Shown piece by piece: positions 51,975-60,836 of a stretch of DNA of 64,000 nucleotides (its first letter is position 1; the number at the start of each line of letters is the position of its first letter). The translations under genes were made by a program, and so were the position numbers. This DNA comes from Arthrobacter terrae (GTDB taxonomy: Bacteria; Actinomycetota; Actinomycetes; Actinomycetales; Micrococcaceae), in NCBI RefSeq assembly GCF_015708085.1, contig NZ_JADNYM010000024.1, positions 1 through 64,000 on the forward strand, read 5' to 3'. The notes below the pieces were generated by a model. That model was not told where the DNA came from and made no database searches. It was given only the letters and a program-made list of their open reading frames with translations.

Positions 51975-52229
51975 ATGACTGAGAGCCAACCTACTGCCGA
52001 AGATTTCCGTACGGTCCCTGTGAGTGACTGGTCTGACCTTGGCCAGCAGCTTTGGTCCTACCTGACCGGTCGCGGGGCCGTGGTCAACTACAGCTTCATG
52101 GACATGACCGTTGAGGTTCCCCGCGACATCGGGCCGGATGCCCCGCGCGCTACCTGGAAATTCAACGGAACACTGCGCGTGACCACCAGTGATGACGATA
52201 GCGCCGCTACTGCACAGTCCAAGCCTTAG
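51975..52229 (+). CDS. Small protein of unknown function
   Basis: An 84-residue acidic, soluble protein with a strong ribosome site (GAGGAGG, 9 bases before the ATG). It has no recognised domain; VVNYSFMDMTVEVPRD and ATWKFNGTLRVTT look like beta strands. It ends ten bases before the next gene, with which it is probably co-translated. Confidence 0.7.
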   Translation: MTESQPTAEDFRTVPVSDWSDLGQQLWSYLTGRGAVVNYSFMDMTVEVPRDIGPDAPRATWKFNGTLRVTTSDDDSAATAQSKP

Positions 52230-52239
52230 GACAGCGACC

Positions 52240-53127
52240 ATGCGCTTTGATATTGATCTTGAGTTCTCGGCAGAGCTGCCGGCCGAAGAGGGCAAGGAAT
52301 CTGCGCCGATAAGGGGAAGTATCAAAGCTTCCGGCGGGGAGATTCACGTCCACGCGGACAACGCGGGACTCTTCCGGCTGGATTCCCGTAGAAATTTGAC
52401 CGCCATCAGAGATCTGGCGGGAGCCTTAGCCAAACGCGGGATCATCGTGACAGTCTCTGTCCCGGAGGGCACGATCGTCAGTTTGGGGGCGGTGGAAGTG
52501 TCCCGGATCCAACGCCTGCTTACCAACTCCCCGCACATTAAACCGGGCAAGTCGAATACCTGGGCAACCGTAATCAAGGCCCAGGCGTCCACCCGTTTCC
52601 AGAAAAGCCGATTCCCCCCATCGACACCACTTCCAATTTCACCTACGTTCCAGCGGGAATACCGGATGAAACCAACCACTACGCATTATTCGCGCGGCGG
52701 TGGCCGGCCCCGGCTCATATTTGTCAGGGACAGCGAGACGTGGGACGGTCGTCCACCCAAGGAGTTCAACCTCACGGAAGACACCACCGTGATTGGCAGT
52801 GGGCCCGAAGCCACTTTCAGGTTGCCTGGTCTCGCCGCGGCGCACGGGAGCATAGTCCACACCGACGACGACGAATACGTCTTCCATCCCGATGAGTCCG
52901 TCGCTGAGCGCCCGAACCCGGGCATCCTGCGCACCGGCGCACGACTGTTGCTGGGACCGTGGCGAATGGTGTTTTTCAGAGAGGAATACGCCGACCACGG
53001 AAGGCCGTTTGGCGGACGCACCGCGGGGGAGTTCGCACCACTTCAGCGCCCGCAGTTCGACCCTCGCACAGGCCAGCTTGAGTACGATGCGGTAGTGGGC
53101 ATGGGAGACCCTCGCAAACCAAAGTAA
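52240..53127 (+). CDS. FHA-like domain protein
   Basis: A 295-residue protein. The first 110 residues form an uncharacterised beta-rich domain (IKASGGEIHVHADNAGLFRL, RGIIVTVSVPEGTIVSL). About 155-255 looks like an FHA fold: TVIGSGPEATFRLPGLAAAHGSIVH keeps the IGxG and RLP...H layout, but the usual Ser-Arg-x-His is degenerate (AAAHG), so phosphothreonine binding is doubtful. AGGA before ATG 52240. A role in signalling is only suggested. Confidence 0.65.
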   Translation: MRFDIDLEFSAELPAEEGKESAPIRGSIKASGGEIHVHADNAGLFRLDSRRNLTAIRDLAGALAKRGIIVTVSVPEGTIVSLGAVEVSRIQRLLTNSPHIKPGKSNTWATVIKAQASTRFQKSRFPPSTPLPISPTFQREYRMKPTTTHYSRGGGRPRLIFVRDSETWDGRPPKEFNLTEDTTVIGSGPEATFRLPGLAAAHGSIVHTDDDEYVFHPDESVAERPNPGILRTGARLLLGPWRMVFFREEYADHGRPFGGRTAGEFAPLQRPQFDPRTGQLEYDAVVGMGDPRKPK

Positions 53128-53164
53128 GCAGAAGGGTCCCTCAAAAGCCTAAAGAGCCCAGCGG

Positions 53165-53210
53165 TGACGAGTTCGTGGTCCACGGGGAGCAGGGGCCCAC
53201 TGGGGGCGCA
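53165..53210 (+). pseudogene. Short remnant of an M20-type carbamoylase gene
   Basis: This stretch can be read as DEFVVHGEQGPTGGA and matches YEFVVHGEQGHTGAT of the intact gene near 60087 at about 35 of 41 bases. It is followed by a tandem ACTGGGGGCGC duplication. It appears to be a leftover of a second copy of that gene beside the PucR regulator. Confidence 0.55.
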
Positions 53211-53277
53211 CTGGGGGCGCCGCCGTGCCAGCTTGCTCAAGCACCGCCAAGCAACTGCAGGTCCCGGTCAGAGCCGC

Positions 53278-54462
53278 TCAGGACCAGGCGACAATGAGGC
53301 GGGCGATCTGGTCCGGGATCATAACGTCGATCCCGGTGAGCTCCCGAAACCGCCGCAGCCGGTTCATCAGCGTATTGCGATGGCAGAAGAGCTGTTCCGA
53401 GGCGGCACCTACACTGCCGGTGACCGCGTAGGCCCGGACCGCTTCGACAAGTCGTTCGCGTTCCGCTCCCCCGCACCGGGCCAGCGCGGTGTCGACGTCG
53501 GCGGCGATGGGGATCCCGGCCTCGGCCAGTCGCATGCGGGCGATCCTGGCCCACGCCCGCTTGAGTGTTAGGGCTTTTTCGTCCCGGTCGTCGATCAGGC
53601 GGGCGAGATCCCCCGCGATGCGGGCGGAGGAGGCGAGCGCCGGTAGTCCCGGGACATTTTCGATCAGTCCGCAGCGCAGCCGCCGAATCTCCTCTGCGCT
53701 CTCGCGCACAGCCGAGCCGGGCCGCTCATCGACGGGCCAGAAAGCCACTAGTGCATCCCCCTGCGGATGGGTGAAGATCTCGTAGCCCCGCCGCGCCGCA
53801 TGGGCAATAACCACCCGCAGTTGCGTTGCTTCGGCGCCAACCGCCACCGCGACGTCCAGGGGCGTGTCCGGGCGGAAGCCCAATTCATTGGCGACCCGAT
53901 CCAGCATTTCGGTTGTCGGATTGACGGGCCCAAAGACTGCGGCGACATAGCCCTGCCGGATCGCAGTCGCCTCGTTGAGGATGCGCTGCTGCTCGGCCAT
54001 GTAGATGGCCTGCGTCTGACTGGCATAGGAATCCACGACACGCCACACGGTTTCGGCGTGCCGCACCAGCAGGGCCGCGTCGGCTTCTTCGGCATGGGCG
54101 GTTAATTCGCTCCAAAGCACTGAGAAGTCCAGCCGGATCGCGGACATAAGGGACTCGATCGGAATACCGGCACGGGCACGGGAGACTCCCACATCGGTGG
54201 CTATGCGTAGCCGTTCAGCCTCCATCCCGGCGGAATCGACGCCGTGCCGCAGACTCTGGATCAGGGCCGCAAACGACGTTACCGCGGTCCTTCGTATTTC
54301 GCTGGTCGGGAGTGATGCCTGGCGGTAACTGGGAATCTGCAGGACCCGGTCCAGAAATTTGCCCGTCAGGTCCGTCACCAGAAGCCGGTCCAGCAGTTCG
54401 TGCCAGCGCTGCACCTCGGCCCCGTCGGATCCCACTGTTTGGAGCGAATAAAAGTTGCTCAC
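53278..54462 (-). CDS. PucR/CdaR-type transcriptional regulator
   Basis: A 394-residue regulator with an N-terminal sensor-like helical region (SLRHGVDSAGMEAERL, MSAIRLDFSVLWSEL), a central GGDEF-like PucR domain and a C-terminal helix-turn-helix: VGAASEQLFCHRNTLMNRLRRF (in parts, near 355-376). The ATG at 54513 would place the start inside a large palindrome, so GTG 54462 is preferred although no good ribosome site is seen. Divergent from the permease operon, which it likely controls. Confidence 0.87.
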   Translation of the reverse strand: MSNFYSLQTVGSDGAEVQRWHELLDRLLVTDLTGKFLDRVLQIPSYRQASLPTSEIRRTAVTSFAALIQSLRHGVDSAGMEAERLRIATDVGVSRARAGIPIESLMSAIRLDFSVLWSELTAHAEEADAALLVRHAETVWRVVDSYASQTQAIYMAEQQRILNEATAIRQGYVAAVFGPVNPTTEMLDRVANELGFRPDTPLDVAVAVGAEATQLRVVIAHAARRGYEIFTHPQGDALVAFWPVDERPGSAVRESAEEIRRLRCGLIENVPGLPALASSARIAGDLARLIDDRDEKALTLKRAWARIARMRLAEAGIPIAADVDTALARCGGAERERLVEAVRAYAVTGSVGAASEQLFCHRNTLMNRLRRFRELTGIDVMIPDQIARLIVAWS

Positions 54463-54483
54463 CACACCAGAATATGTGCTTTT

Positions 54484-54520
54484 GCACAAAATGTCGCAGA
54501 GATTCGGCGACATTTCGTGC
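54484..54520. promoter_or_regulatory. 37-bp dyad, candidate PucR operator
   Basis: GCACAAAATGTCGC and GCGACATTTCGTGC are 14-base arms differing at one position, separated by nine bases. The dyad sits between the divergent PucR gene and the MHS permease gene. Its size and near-perfection make it the strongest operator candidate in the window. Confidence 0.6.
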
Positions 54521-54632
54521 CCGTATGAGCTGCGTCACAATGGCAGACTCGGAAGTATTCATTCCCTTGGCAGCGCCTCGGCGCTGCCGGACCTGCACGC
54601 CTACCCCCAAATGGACCTAACGCGGAGATCCC

Positions 54633-55958
54633 ATGACGAATCAATCCACGAATGTTGAAGCCGGGGCGACCCGGACCATCACCGACAAGGAAGCGACCAA
54701 GGTCGCCATTGGTGCCCTGATCGGCACCGCCATGGAATGGTACGACTTCTTCCTGTTCAGTGCCGCGGCCGCCTTGATTTTCAATGTCCAGTACTTCCAC
54801 AGCGCCGATCCCACGGCGGCGACCATGGCGGCGTTCGCCACCTTCGGCGTCGGTCTGGTGTTCCGCCCGCTTGGCGGTATGTTCTTCGGTGCCATGGGGG
54901 ACAAGATCGGACGCCGCAAGACGCTAATGATCACCATCGTCGGCATAGGTCTCATCACCGGGATGATCGGAGCGCTCCCGACATATTTTGCCATCGGAAT
55001 CGCCGCGCCGATCCTGCTGGTGCTGCTGCGCGCCGTGCAGGGCCTCTTCGTCGGCGGCGAATGGTCCGGCGCTATGACCCTGGTCGTGGAAAACGCGCCA
55101 TTGAAGAAGCGCGCACGGTACGCGGCACTGCCGCAGATCGGCTCCCCGATAGGAACAATCCTCTCTTCGGGTGGCTTCTTCGTGATGACCCTGCTGTTCT
55201 CGGCGGAGAATTTCAATTCGTTCGGGTGGCGCATCCCATTCCTGGCCGCGATCCCTATGCTGCTGATCGCTCTGTACATCCGTAGCCGGCTCGACGAGTC
55301 TCCGGTCTTCACCGAACTGCTGGAAAAGGGCGAAACGGAGAAGGCTCCGATCCGCACTGTCCTGGTCGAGTCATGGAAGCACATCATCGTTGGCATGGCC
55401 GCGGCGCTGCTGGGCGTCGGCGGCTTCTACCTGGTCACCGCTTTTGTCGTCTACTACGGCGTGAAAATCCTGCACTACGACGCCGGACTCATGCTGTTGG
55501 GTGGAATGATCGCCGCCATCGTGGAAATCCCGGTGCTGCTCCTGGGCGGCCGCCTCGGCGAGCGCTTCGGTGCCAGCCGGGTGATCATCTACGGCGGTCT
55601 TGTCTCCGCCGTCGTCGCCATTCCCTCCTTCATGCTTATCGCCAGCGGCAACGACGTACTGGTGATCCTCGGCATGGTCATCGCCGTTGCAGCGCTGTCG
55701 TTCCCTTATGCTGCCTCCGGAACCGTACTCACCGGCCTGTTCCCCGCCCGCACTCGGTATACCGGAGTCGGTTTCGCGCAGAACGTCGCCGGCATGGTCA
55801 GCGGCTTCATCCCACTGGTCGCTACGGCCCTCGTCGCCTCGGCCGCCAACCATTGGTGGCCCGCGGCAGCCATCCTCATCTTCCTGTCGCTCTTCACCGC
55901 GGTAGCCGGCATCATCGCGCCGCGAATGAGCGTGAGCCTGCCCGGCTTCAAACACTGA
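54633..55958 (+). CDS. MFS transporter, metabolite:H+ symporter (MHS) family
   Basis: A 441-residue 12-helix carrier. IGTAMEWYDFFLFSAAAALIF (about 31-50, in parts) is the MHS helix 1 signature and GAMGDKIGRRKTLM (about 88-101) the loop 2-3 motif; GGEWSGAMTLVVENAP is the helix 4 stretch also typical. It belongs to the operon with the ThDP enzyme, amidohydrolase and carbamoylase and should import their substrate. Confidence 0.9.
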   Translation: MTNQSTNVEAGATRTITDKEATKVAIGALIGTAMEWYDFFLFSAAAALIFNVQYFHSADPTAATMAAFATFGVGLVFRPLGGMFFGAMGDKIGRRKTLMITIVGIGLITGMIGALPTYFAIGIAAPILLVLLRAVQGLFVGGEWSGAMTLVVENAPLKKRARYAALPQIGSPIGTILSSGGFFVMTLLFSAENFNSFGWRIPFLAAIPMLLIALYIRSRLDESPVFTELLEKGETEKAPIRTVLVESWKHIIVGMAAALLGVGGFYLVTAFVVYYGVKILHYDAGLMLLGGMIAAIVEIPVLLLGGRLGERFGASRVIIYGGLVSAVVAIPSFMLIASGNDVLVILGMVIAVAALSFPYAASGTVLTGLFPARTRYTGVGFAQNVAGMVSGFIPLVATALVASAANHWWPAAAILIFLSLFTAVAGIIAPRMSVSLPGFKH

Positions 55959-56023
55959 GCAGTTTTCAAACACGGCGCATGTCCCACAGCACTTACCCGC
56001 GTACGACAGGAAAGAATCACCTC

Positions 56024-57694
56024 ATGCCACAGTCAGCCGGCCATCTTCTGGTCCGCCAGCTTGAAGCCCACGGCGTGCCCCGCGTCTACAGCGTTCCCGG
56101 GGAAAGTTTCCTGGCTGTGTTGGATGGACTGCATGATTCGCCCATCCACACCGTGGTCGCCCGTCAGGAAGGGGGCGCCGGGTTCATGGCCCTGGCGGAG
56201 GCCCGGCTGACCGGCATGCCCGGGGTTGCCATGGTCACCCGCGGTCCCGGCGCCGCCAATGCGATGATTGCCGTGCACACGGCGTGGCAGGATGCGACGC
56301 CGCTGATCCTGTTCGTGGGCATGATCCCGACCGCGGACCGGGACCGCGACTCCTTCCAGGAATTCAGCCTGACCGGCTGGTTCTCCACCACCGCCAAGCG
56401 CATCTTCGTCCTCGACGACGCAGACCGCGCCGCCGAGGTCGTTGCCGAAGCGATGCACCTGGCAACGTCGGGCCGGCCCGGACCCGTCGTCGTCGGTCTG
56501 CCCGAGGACGTGCTGATACGCACGACGGCGGGAGCCCCGGTTCCGCCGCGCGTGGCCGCGAGCGCGACGCCGTCGGCCACGGACATGGGGGACGTGGCAG
56601 CCCGAATGTCGGCGGCGGCCCGGCCGCTGATCGTGGTGGGGGGCGAGGACTGGAACGAGCGGTCCGGCCGGGCACTGATGGACTGGGCAACAGCGGCCCG
56701 CCTGCCGGTTGCCGCGGACTGGCGGGCGTACGACGCCGTCCCCCACGACAGCCCGGCATGGGCCGGCTGGCTGGGGTACGGCAGGGCAGACAGCCTGGCC
56801 CGTCGGTTGGACGAGGCCGATCTGCTGGTATTTGTGGGCGCCGGCCGCTCCGATGTGATGAGCGACGGTTTCACCCGCGGAGGCGGGGCGCAGACGATCC
56901 TGGTGCTGCCCGATCCGGAGGCTGCCATGCACGCCGGCCGGATCGACCAGCACCTGCTCACCCCGGCGTCCACGTTTGTCGCATCCCTGCCCGCCCCCGA
57001 TGCTGCACGGGGAACACGAGGGCCAGAGTGGATGGACGAGCTCGCCGCTGACCAGAAACGTTTTGCTACCCCCCGTCCGGACGGGGGCTGCGTCGGCGAC
57101 GTCGTCGCCGTGGATCTCGGTGTGGCCTTCGAGGTGCTGGAGCGCCGGCTGCCCGCTGACCGGGTGCTGACCTACGGGGCCGGCAATGCGACGATCTGGG
57201 GCCACCGCTATCTGAGCCATCACGGCGCCCGTTCCCTGGTGGGCCCCCGGAACGGGGCGATGGGCGTGGCCGTGCCCGCCGCCGTCGCCGCTTCGCTGGT
57301 CTATCCGGAGCGTCAGGTCGTGGCGGTGTGTGGGGACGGTGATTTCTTCATGAACGCCCAGGAGTTGGCGGTTCCGTTCGCCCATGGCGGCACCCCGCTG
57401 GTGGTGGTGATCGACAACGGGAGCTACGGCACCATCGTCCAACACCAGCGCGTGCATTACCCGGGCCGCCCCTCCGGCACACGGCTGACCAACCCGGACT
57501 TCGCCGCCTGGATGCGCTCCTTCGGTGGATTCGGCGAATATGTTGAGCACACTGGCGACTTCGAGGATGCACTGGAACGGGCACTGGCCAGCGGACTGCC
57601 CGCGCTGCTGCATCTGCGCACCGACCCGGACGTCCTGGCCCCGCCGGCGGACACCGGGTACGCCGTCGCCGGCGACAAGCAGGAGACGCGATGA
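56024..57694 (+). CDS. Thiamine-diphosphate-dependent enzyme (acetolactate-synthase-like)
   Basis: A 556-residue ThDP enzyme: Glu in ARQEGGAGFMALAEARLTG (about 47), TRGPGAANAMIAVHTAWQD, and the ThDP/Mg motif from CGDGDFFMNAQEL to VVIDNGSYG (about 437-470). It lacks clear FAD-binding features, so a decarboxylase or carboligase is likelier than a true acetolactate synthase. AGGAAAG precedes ATG 56024. It overlaps the amidohydrolase gene by four bases. Substrate unknown. Confidence 0.88.
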   Translation: MPQSAGHLLVRQLEAHGVPRVYSVPGESFLAVLDGLHDSPIHTVVARQEGGAGFMALAEARLTGMPGVAMVTRGPGAANAMIAVHTAWQDATPLILFVGMIPTADRDRDSFQEFSLTGWFSTTAKRIFVLDDADRAAEVVAEAMHLATSGRPGPVVVGLPEDVLIRTTAGAPVPPRVAASATPSATDMGDVAARMSAAARPLIVVGGEDWNERSGRALMDWATAARLPVAADWRAYDAVPHDSPAWAGWLGYGRADSLARRLDEADLLVFVGAGRSDVMSDGFTRGGGAQTILVLPDPEAAMHAGRIDQHLLTPASTFVASLPAPDAARGTRGPEWMDELAADQKRFATPRPDGGCVGDVVAVDLGVAFEVLERRLPADRVLTYGAGNATIWGHRYLSHHGARSLVGPRNGAMGVAVPAAVAASLVYPERQVVAVCGDGDFFMNAQELAVPFAHGGTPLVVVIDNGSYGTIVQHQRVHYPGRPSGTRLTNPDFAAWMRSFGGFGEYVEHTGDFEDALERALASGLPALLHLRTDPDVLAPPADTGYAVAGDKQETR

Positions 57695-59391
57695 AACTGG
57701 ACCTGATTCTCCGCGGCGCAAATATCATCACGCTCGAGCCGGAACGTCCCACGGCGTCCAGCGTGGGAGTGCTCAACGGGCGCATCGTCGGCTTCGACGA
57801 AGAACTGGACGGGTGCACCGCGGCCCGGGTCGAGCAGCTGGAGGGTGCCACCGTGGTACCCGGCTTTATCGACGCCCACTGCCATACGACGTGGTGGGGG
57901 CTGGGGCTGAGCGCGGTCGACTTGGAACCGGCCCGCGGCATGGAAGAACTTTATGCCCTCCTCGAGGCCGAGGTGGAACGCCTCACCGATGATCCCGGTG
58001 CATGGATCAAGGGCACCGGTTTCAACCACAAACACCACGGCGGAGCTTTTCCCGATATTGACCGGCTCGATGCCATCACCGGGGACCGGCCGCTGTATCT
58101 GCGCCACGTCTCCGGCCACTGCTCCATCACCAATACGGCCACGCTGCGCCTGGCCGGGGTTTTTGCGTCCGGTTTTGAAAACCCCGAGGGCGGGGCGGTG
58201 CTGCGGACCGCCAGCGGCTCCCCCACCGGCGTCGTCGAGGAATCCGCGCAGGCCCTCATCCAGAACCTGCTGCTGCCCTACTCGATCCCGCAGATCGTCA
58301 AGGCCCTGGACGATGCCACCACCCGTTACGCGGCCGAGGGCATCACCAGTTTCACCGAGGCCGGGATCGGCGGCGGCTGGATTGGCCACAGCCCCATCGA
58401 GGTCCAGGCTTATCTCACCGCCCACCGCTCCGGGCAGTTGCGCGCCCGCGCCCAGCTGATGCCTGCCCTTGACGCGCTGCATCCGATCTCCGCCAACGCG
58501 GCGGACATGCACGGGGAAGGAACCGGGCGGGGCCTGGACCTGGGCGCCATTGCCGGTTTCGGCAACGAATGGGTCGCGCTGGGCCCGGTGAAGGTCTTCA
58601 TGGACGGATCCCTGCTCGGTGCCACGGCCGCCGTGACCGAGGACTACTGCGGTCACCCGCACAACACCGGCTACCTGCTCGAAAGTCCACAGGCATATCG
58701 GGACAAGGTCAGCGACGCCTACCGTGCCGGCTGGCCGATCGCCCTGCACGCCATCGGGGACGCCGCAATCGACCTGGCCCTGGACATCATCGGGGACTGC
58801 CAGGACCGGTACGGGCGCAATTATCTGCCCAACCGGATCGAGCATTTCGGCATCGCGCGCCCGGACCAGGTGGAACGGGCCGCCGCGGCAGGTATTGCCG
58901 TAACACCGCAGGCCGCGTTCATCGGGCCGCTCGGCGACCAATTTGCCGAACTCGTGGGGCCGGACCGGGAAGGCTGGCTCTACCGCGGCCGCTCCCTCGT
59001 CGATGCGGGCGTGTTGGTCGCCGGGAGCTCCGACCTGCCGGTTGCGGACAATAACGTACGGCGGGGCATGCAGTCCTGGGTGGACCGGACCACCGAGAAC
59101 GGCCTGGTCCTGGGCGGTGCCGGCGAGGGGCTCACCCCGGAGGAGGCGTTGCGCACTTATACAGAATGGGCGGCCATGGCAACCGGGAACGACGGCGACC
59201 GCGGCACCTTGCGGGCGGGGAAGCTCGCGGACCTCGTGGTGCTCTCCGGTTCCCCGCTGACCGCACCGGACATCGGCGCCCTCGACGTCGTCGCCACCAT
59301 TCTCGGCGGCACCTTTAGCTATGAACAGCATCCGAAAACCCCCGCTCTTCTTTCGAAGGAGTCAGCAAATGACAACATCTCCAAACCGTGA
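57691..59391 (+). CDS. Amidohydrolase, YtcJ-like
   Basis: A 566-residue metal-dependent hydrolase. The HxH motif is in FIDAHCHTTWWG (about 59-70); HAIGDAAIDLALD (about 351-363) and NRIEHFGIARPD supply further ligands, with DLPVADNNVRRGM near 450 for the terminal Asp. The C-terminal RAGKLADLVVLS is the composite beta domain. It opens or deacylates amide-like substrates. It is translationally linked to the genes on both sides. Confidence 0.9.
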   Translation: MKLDLILRGANIITLEPERPTASSVGVLNGRIVGFDEELDGCTAARVEQLEGATVVPGFIDAHCHTTWWGLGLSAVDLEPARGMEELYALLEAEVERLTDDPGAWIKGTGFNHKHHGGAFPDIDRLDAITGDRPLYLRHVSGHCSITNTATLRLAGVFASGFENPEGGAVLRTASGSPTGVVEESAQALIQNLLLPYSIPQIVKALDDATTRYAAEGITSFTEAGIGGGWIGHSPIEVQAYLTAHRSGQLRARAQLMPALDALHPISANAADMHGEGTGRGLDLGAIAGFGNEWVALGPVKVFMDGSLLGATAAVTEDYCGHPHNTGYLLESPQAYRDKVSDAYRAGWPIALHAIGDAAIDLALDIIGDCQDRYGRNYLPNRIEHFGIARPDQVERAAAAGIAVTPQAAFIGPLGDQFAELVGPDREGWLYRGRSLVDAGVLVAGSSDLPVADNNVRRGMQSWVDRTTENGLVLGGAGEGLTPEEALRTYTEWAAMATGNDGDRGTLRAGKLADLVVLSGSPLTAPDIGALDVVATILGGTFSYEQHPKTPALLSKESANDNISKP

Positions 59392-60697
59392 CAATTCGTC
59401 CGGGGACGATGGGCTCCGGGACAGCACGTTCAGGGACACCACGTTGCGGGACTCATTGCGGAACAACGCTTTCCTCGCCGATTTCCGGTCGATGAGCACA
59501 TTCGGAGCCACTGCCCGCGGCGGGGTTGACCGGCAGGCCGGCACCGCCGCGGACGGGCAGACCCGCATCTGGTTCCGCGGACTCGTGGAGGCGCACGGAT
59601 TCGTGGTCCGCTACGACGAAGTGGGCAATCAGTTCGCGCTCCTTGAGCTCACCCCCGGCGCCCCCTACGTCGCGATCGGATCGCACCTGGACTCGCAGCC
59701 GTTGGGCGGCCGGTTCGACGGCGCCTACGGGGTGCTCGCCGGCGCCCATGCCGCCATCGAGCTCAAGGCGCAGGCCGTGACCGGCGAGGATGAGCCGATG
59801 TTCAATATCGCGGTGGTCAACTGGTTCAACGAGGAGGGATGCCGCTTCAAACCCTCCATGATGGGCAGCTCCGTCTTCACCGGAAAGATACCAGCCGAAC
59901 AAGCCCTGGCGACCAGCGACCCGCATGGGGTGACTGTCCGGGATGCACTGAACGACATCGGCACCCACGGTGACTTCCGGCTTGACATCGCCGCGTACGC
60001 GGAAATCCACATCGAACAGGGTCGGTCGCTCGAAGACGACGGCTTGGCTATCGGCCTGGTGGAATCAACCTGGGGGGCGAATAAGTACGAGTTCGTGGTG
60101 CACGGAGAGCAGGGGCACACCGGGGCTACCGTGATCAAGGACCGCAAGGACGCCCTCTTGGGTGCCTCCGCACTGGTGGTCGCGGCCCGGGAAATTGCCA
60201 ACCAGTTCAGCACCGACGAGCATATGGTTATCACCTCCTGCGGGGAGTTCACCGTCTTCCCCAACTCCCCCGTAGTCGTGGCCAGCCGCGTTGACCTCCT
60301 GGTGGACGTGCGCAGCACCGATCCGGACGTCCTGGCAGCGGCCGACGCCGAGCTGCACCGGCGGGTAAGCAGGATCGAAGAGTTTGCCGATGTCCGGATC
60401 GAACGCGGCGCAGAGCACACATGGGACGCAAAAATGTACGATCAGGCCGGCATGAAACTGGCCGCCGCCAGCGCGGAAAAGCTCGGCCTGGGGTACGGGA
60501 TAGTCCGCACCCTGGCTGGACATGATTCCACCAACCTCAAGGATATAGTGCCCACCATTATGCTCTTCGTGCCAAGCGTCGAGGGAATCTCCCACAACGA
60601 ACGCGAGCTGACCAGCGACGCAGATATGCTCGCCGGCCTGGCCATGCTCACCGAGGTCGCGGGCCGGATGGTGAACGGCGGGCTCGTCCAAAGATAG
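59369..60697 (+). CDS. Zn-dependent hydantoinase/carbamoylase-family amidase (M20 type)
   Basis: A 442-residue enzyme of the beta-ureidopropionase/allantoate-amidohydrolase group. Metal ligands are in IGSHLDSQPLGGRFDGAYG (about 104-122), FNEEGCRF (about 152-159) and YAEIHIEQGRSLE (about 210-222); HTGATVI and GISHNERE complete the pattern. It removes an N-carbamoyl or ureido group. GAAGGAG precedes ATG 59369, which overlaps the amidohydrolase end by 23 bases. The first 30 residues repeat the pattern RDSTFRDTTLRDSLR, which is unusual for the family. Confidence 0.92.
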   Translation: MTTSPNRDNSSGDDGLRDSTFRDTTLRDSLRNNAFLADFRSMSTFGATARGGVDRQAGTAADGQTRIWFRGLVEAHGFVVRYDEVGNQFALLELTPGAPYVAIGSHLDSQPLGGRFDGAYGVLAGAHAAIELKAQAVTGEDEPMFNIAVVNWFNEEGCRFKPSMMGSSVFTGKIPAEQALATSDPHGVTVRDALNDIGTHGDFRLDIAAYAEIHIEQGRSLEDDGLAIGLVESTWGANKYEFVVHGEQGHTGATVIKDRKDALLGASALVVAAREIANQFSTDEHMVITSCGEFTVFPNSPVVVASRVDLLVDVRSTDPDVLAAADAELHRRVSRIEEFADVRIERGAEHTWDAKMYDQAGMKLAAASAEKLGLGYGIVRTLAGHDSTNLKDIVPTIMLFVPSVEGISHNERELTSDADMLAGLAMLTEVAGRMVNGGLVQR

Positions 60698-60753
60698 GCC
60701 ATCGCCAGCGCGCCGACCTTGTGGGGTAATCGCAGCAGGCTAAGTGGACACCT

Positions 60754-60774
60754 CGTCATTAGGCCCTAATGACG
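60754..60774. repeat. Perfect 21-bp palindrome at the island border
   Basis: CGTCATTAGG-C-CCTAATGACG has 10-base arms and one central base. It lies between the convergent carbamoylase and ExoVII-like genes. It could be a bidirectional terminator, an operator or a scar of mobile DNA; no T-run flanks it. Confidence 0.6.
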
Positions 60775-60836
60775 TGCAGGCTATTCAGCGGTGCATTGAT
60801 TCAGCGGCAGCTGCCTGCAGACCTGGAGTTTAACGC

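Noticed and set aside
56033-59331. Two very long minus-strand frames opposite the ThDP and amidohydrolase genes
   Set aside because: The plus-strand genes have full catalytic motifs, coupled starts and good codon use; the minus frames have none.
60754-60774. Palindrome and nearby TAAGTGGACA read as an insertion-sequence end
   Set aside because: No transposase piece, matching opposite end or target duplication was found nearby.
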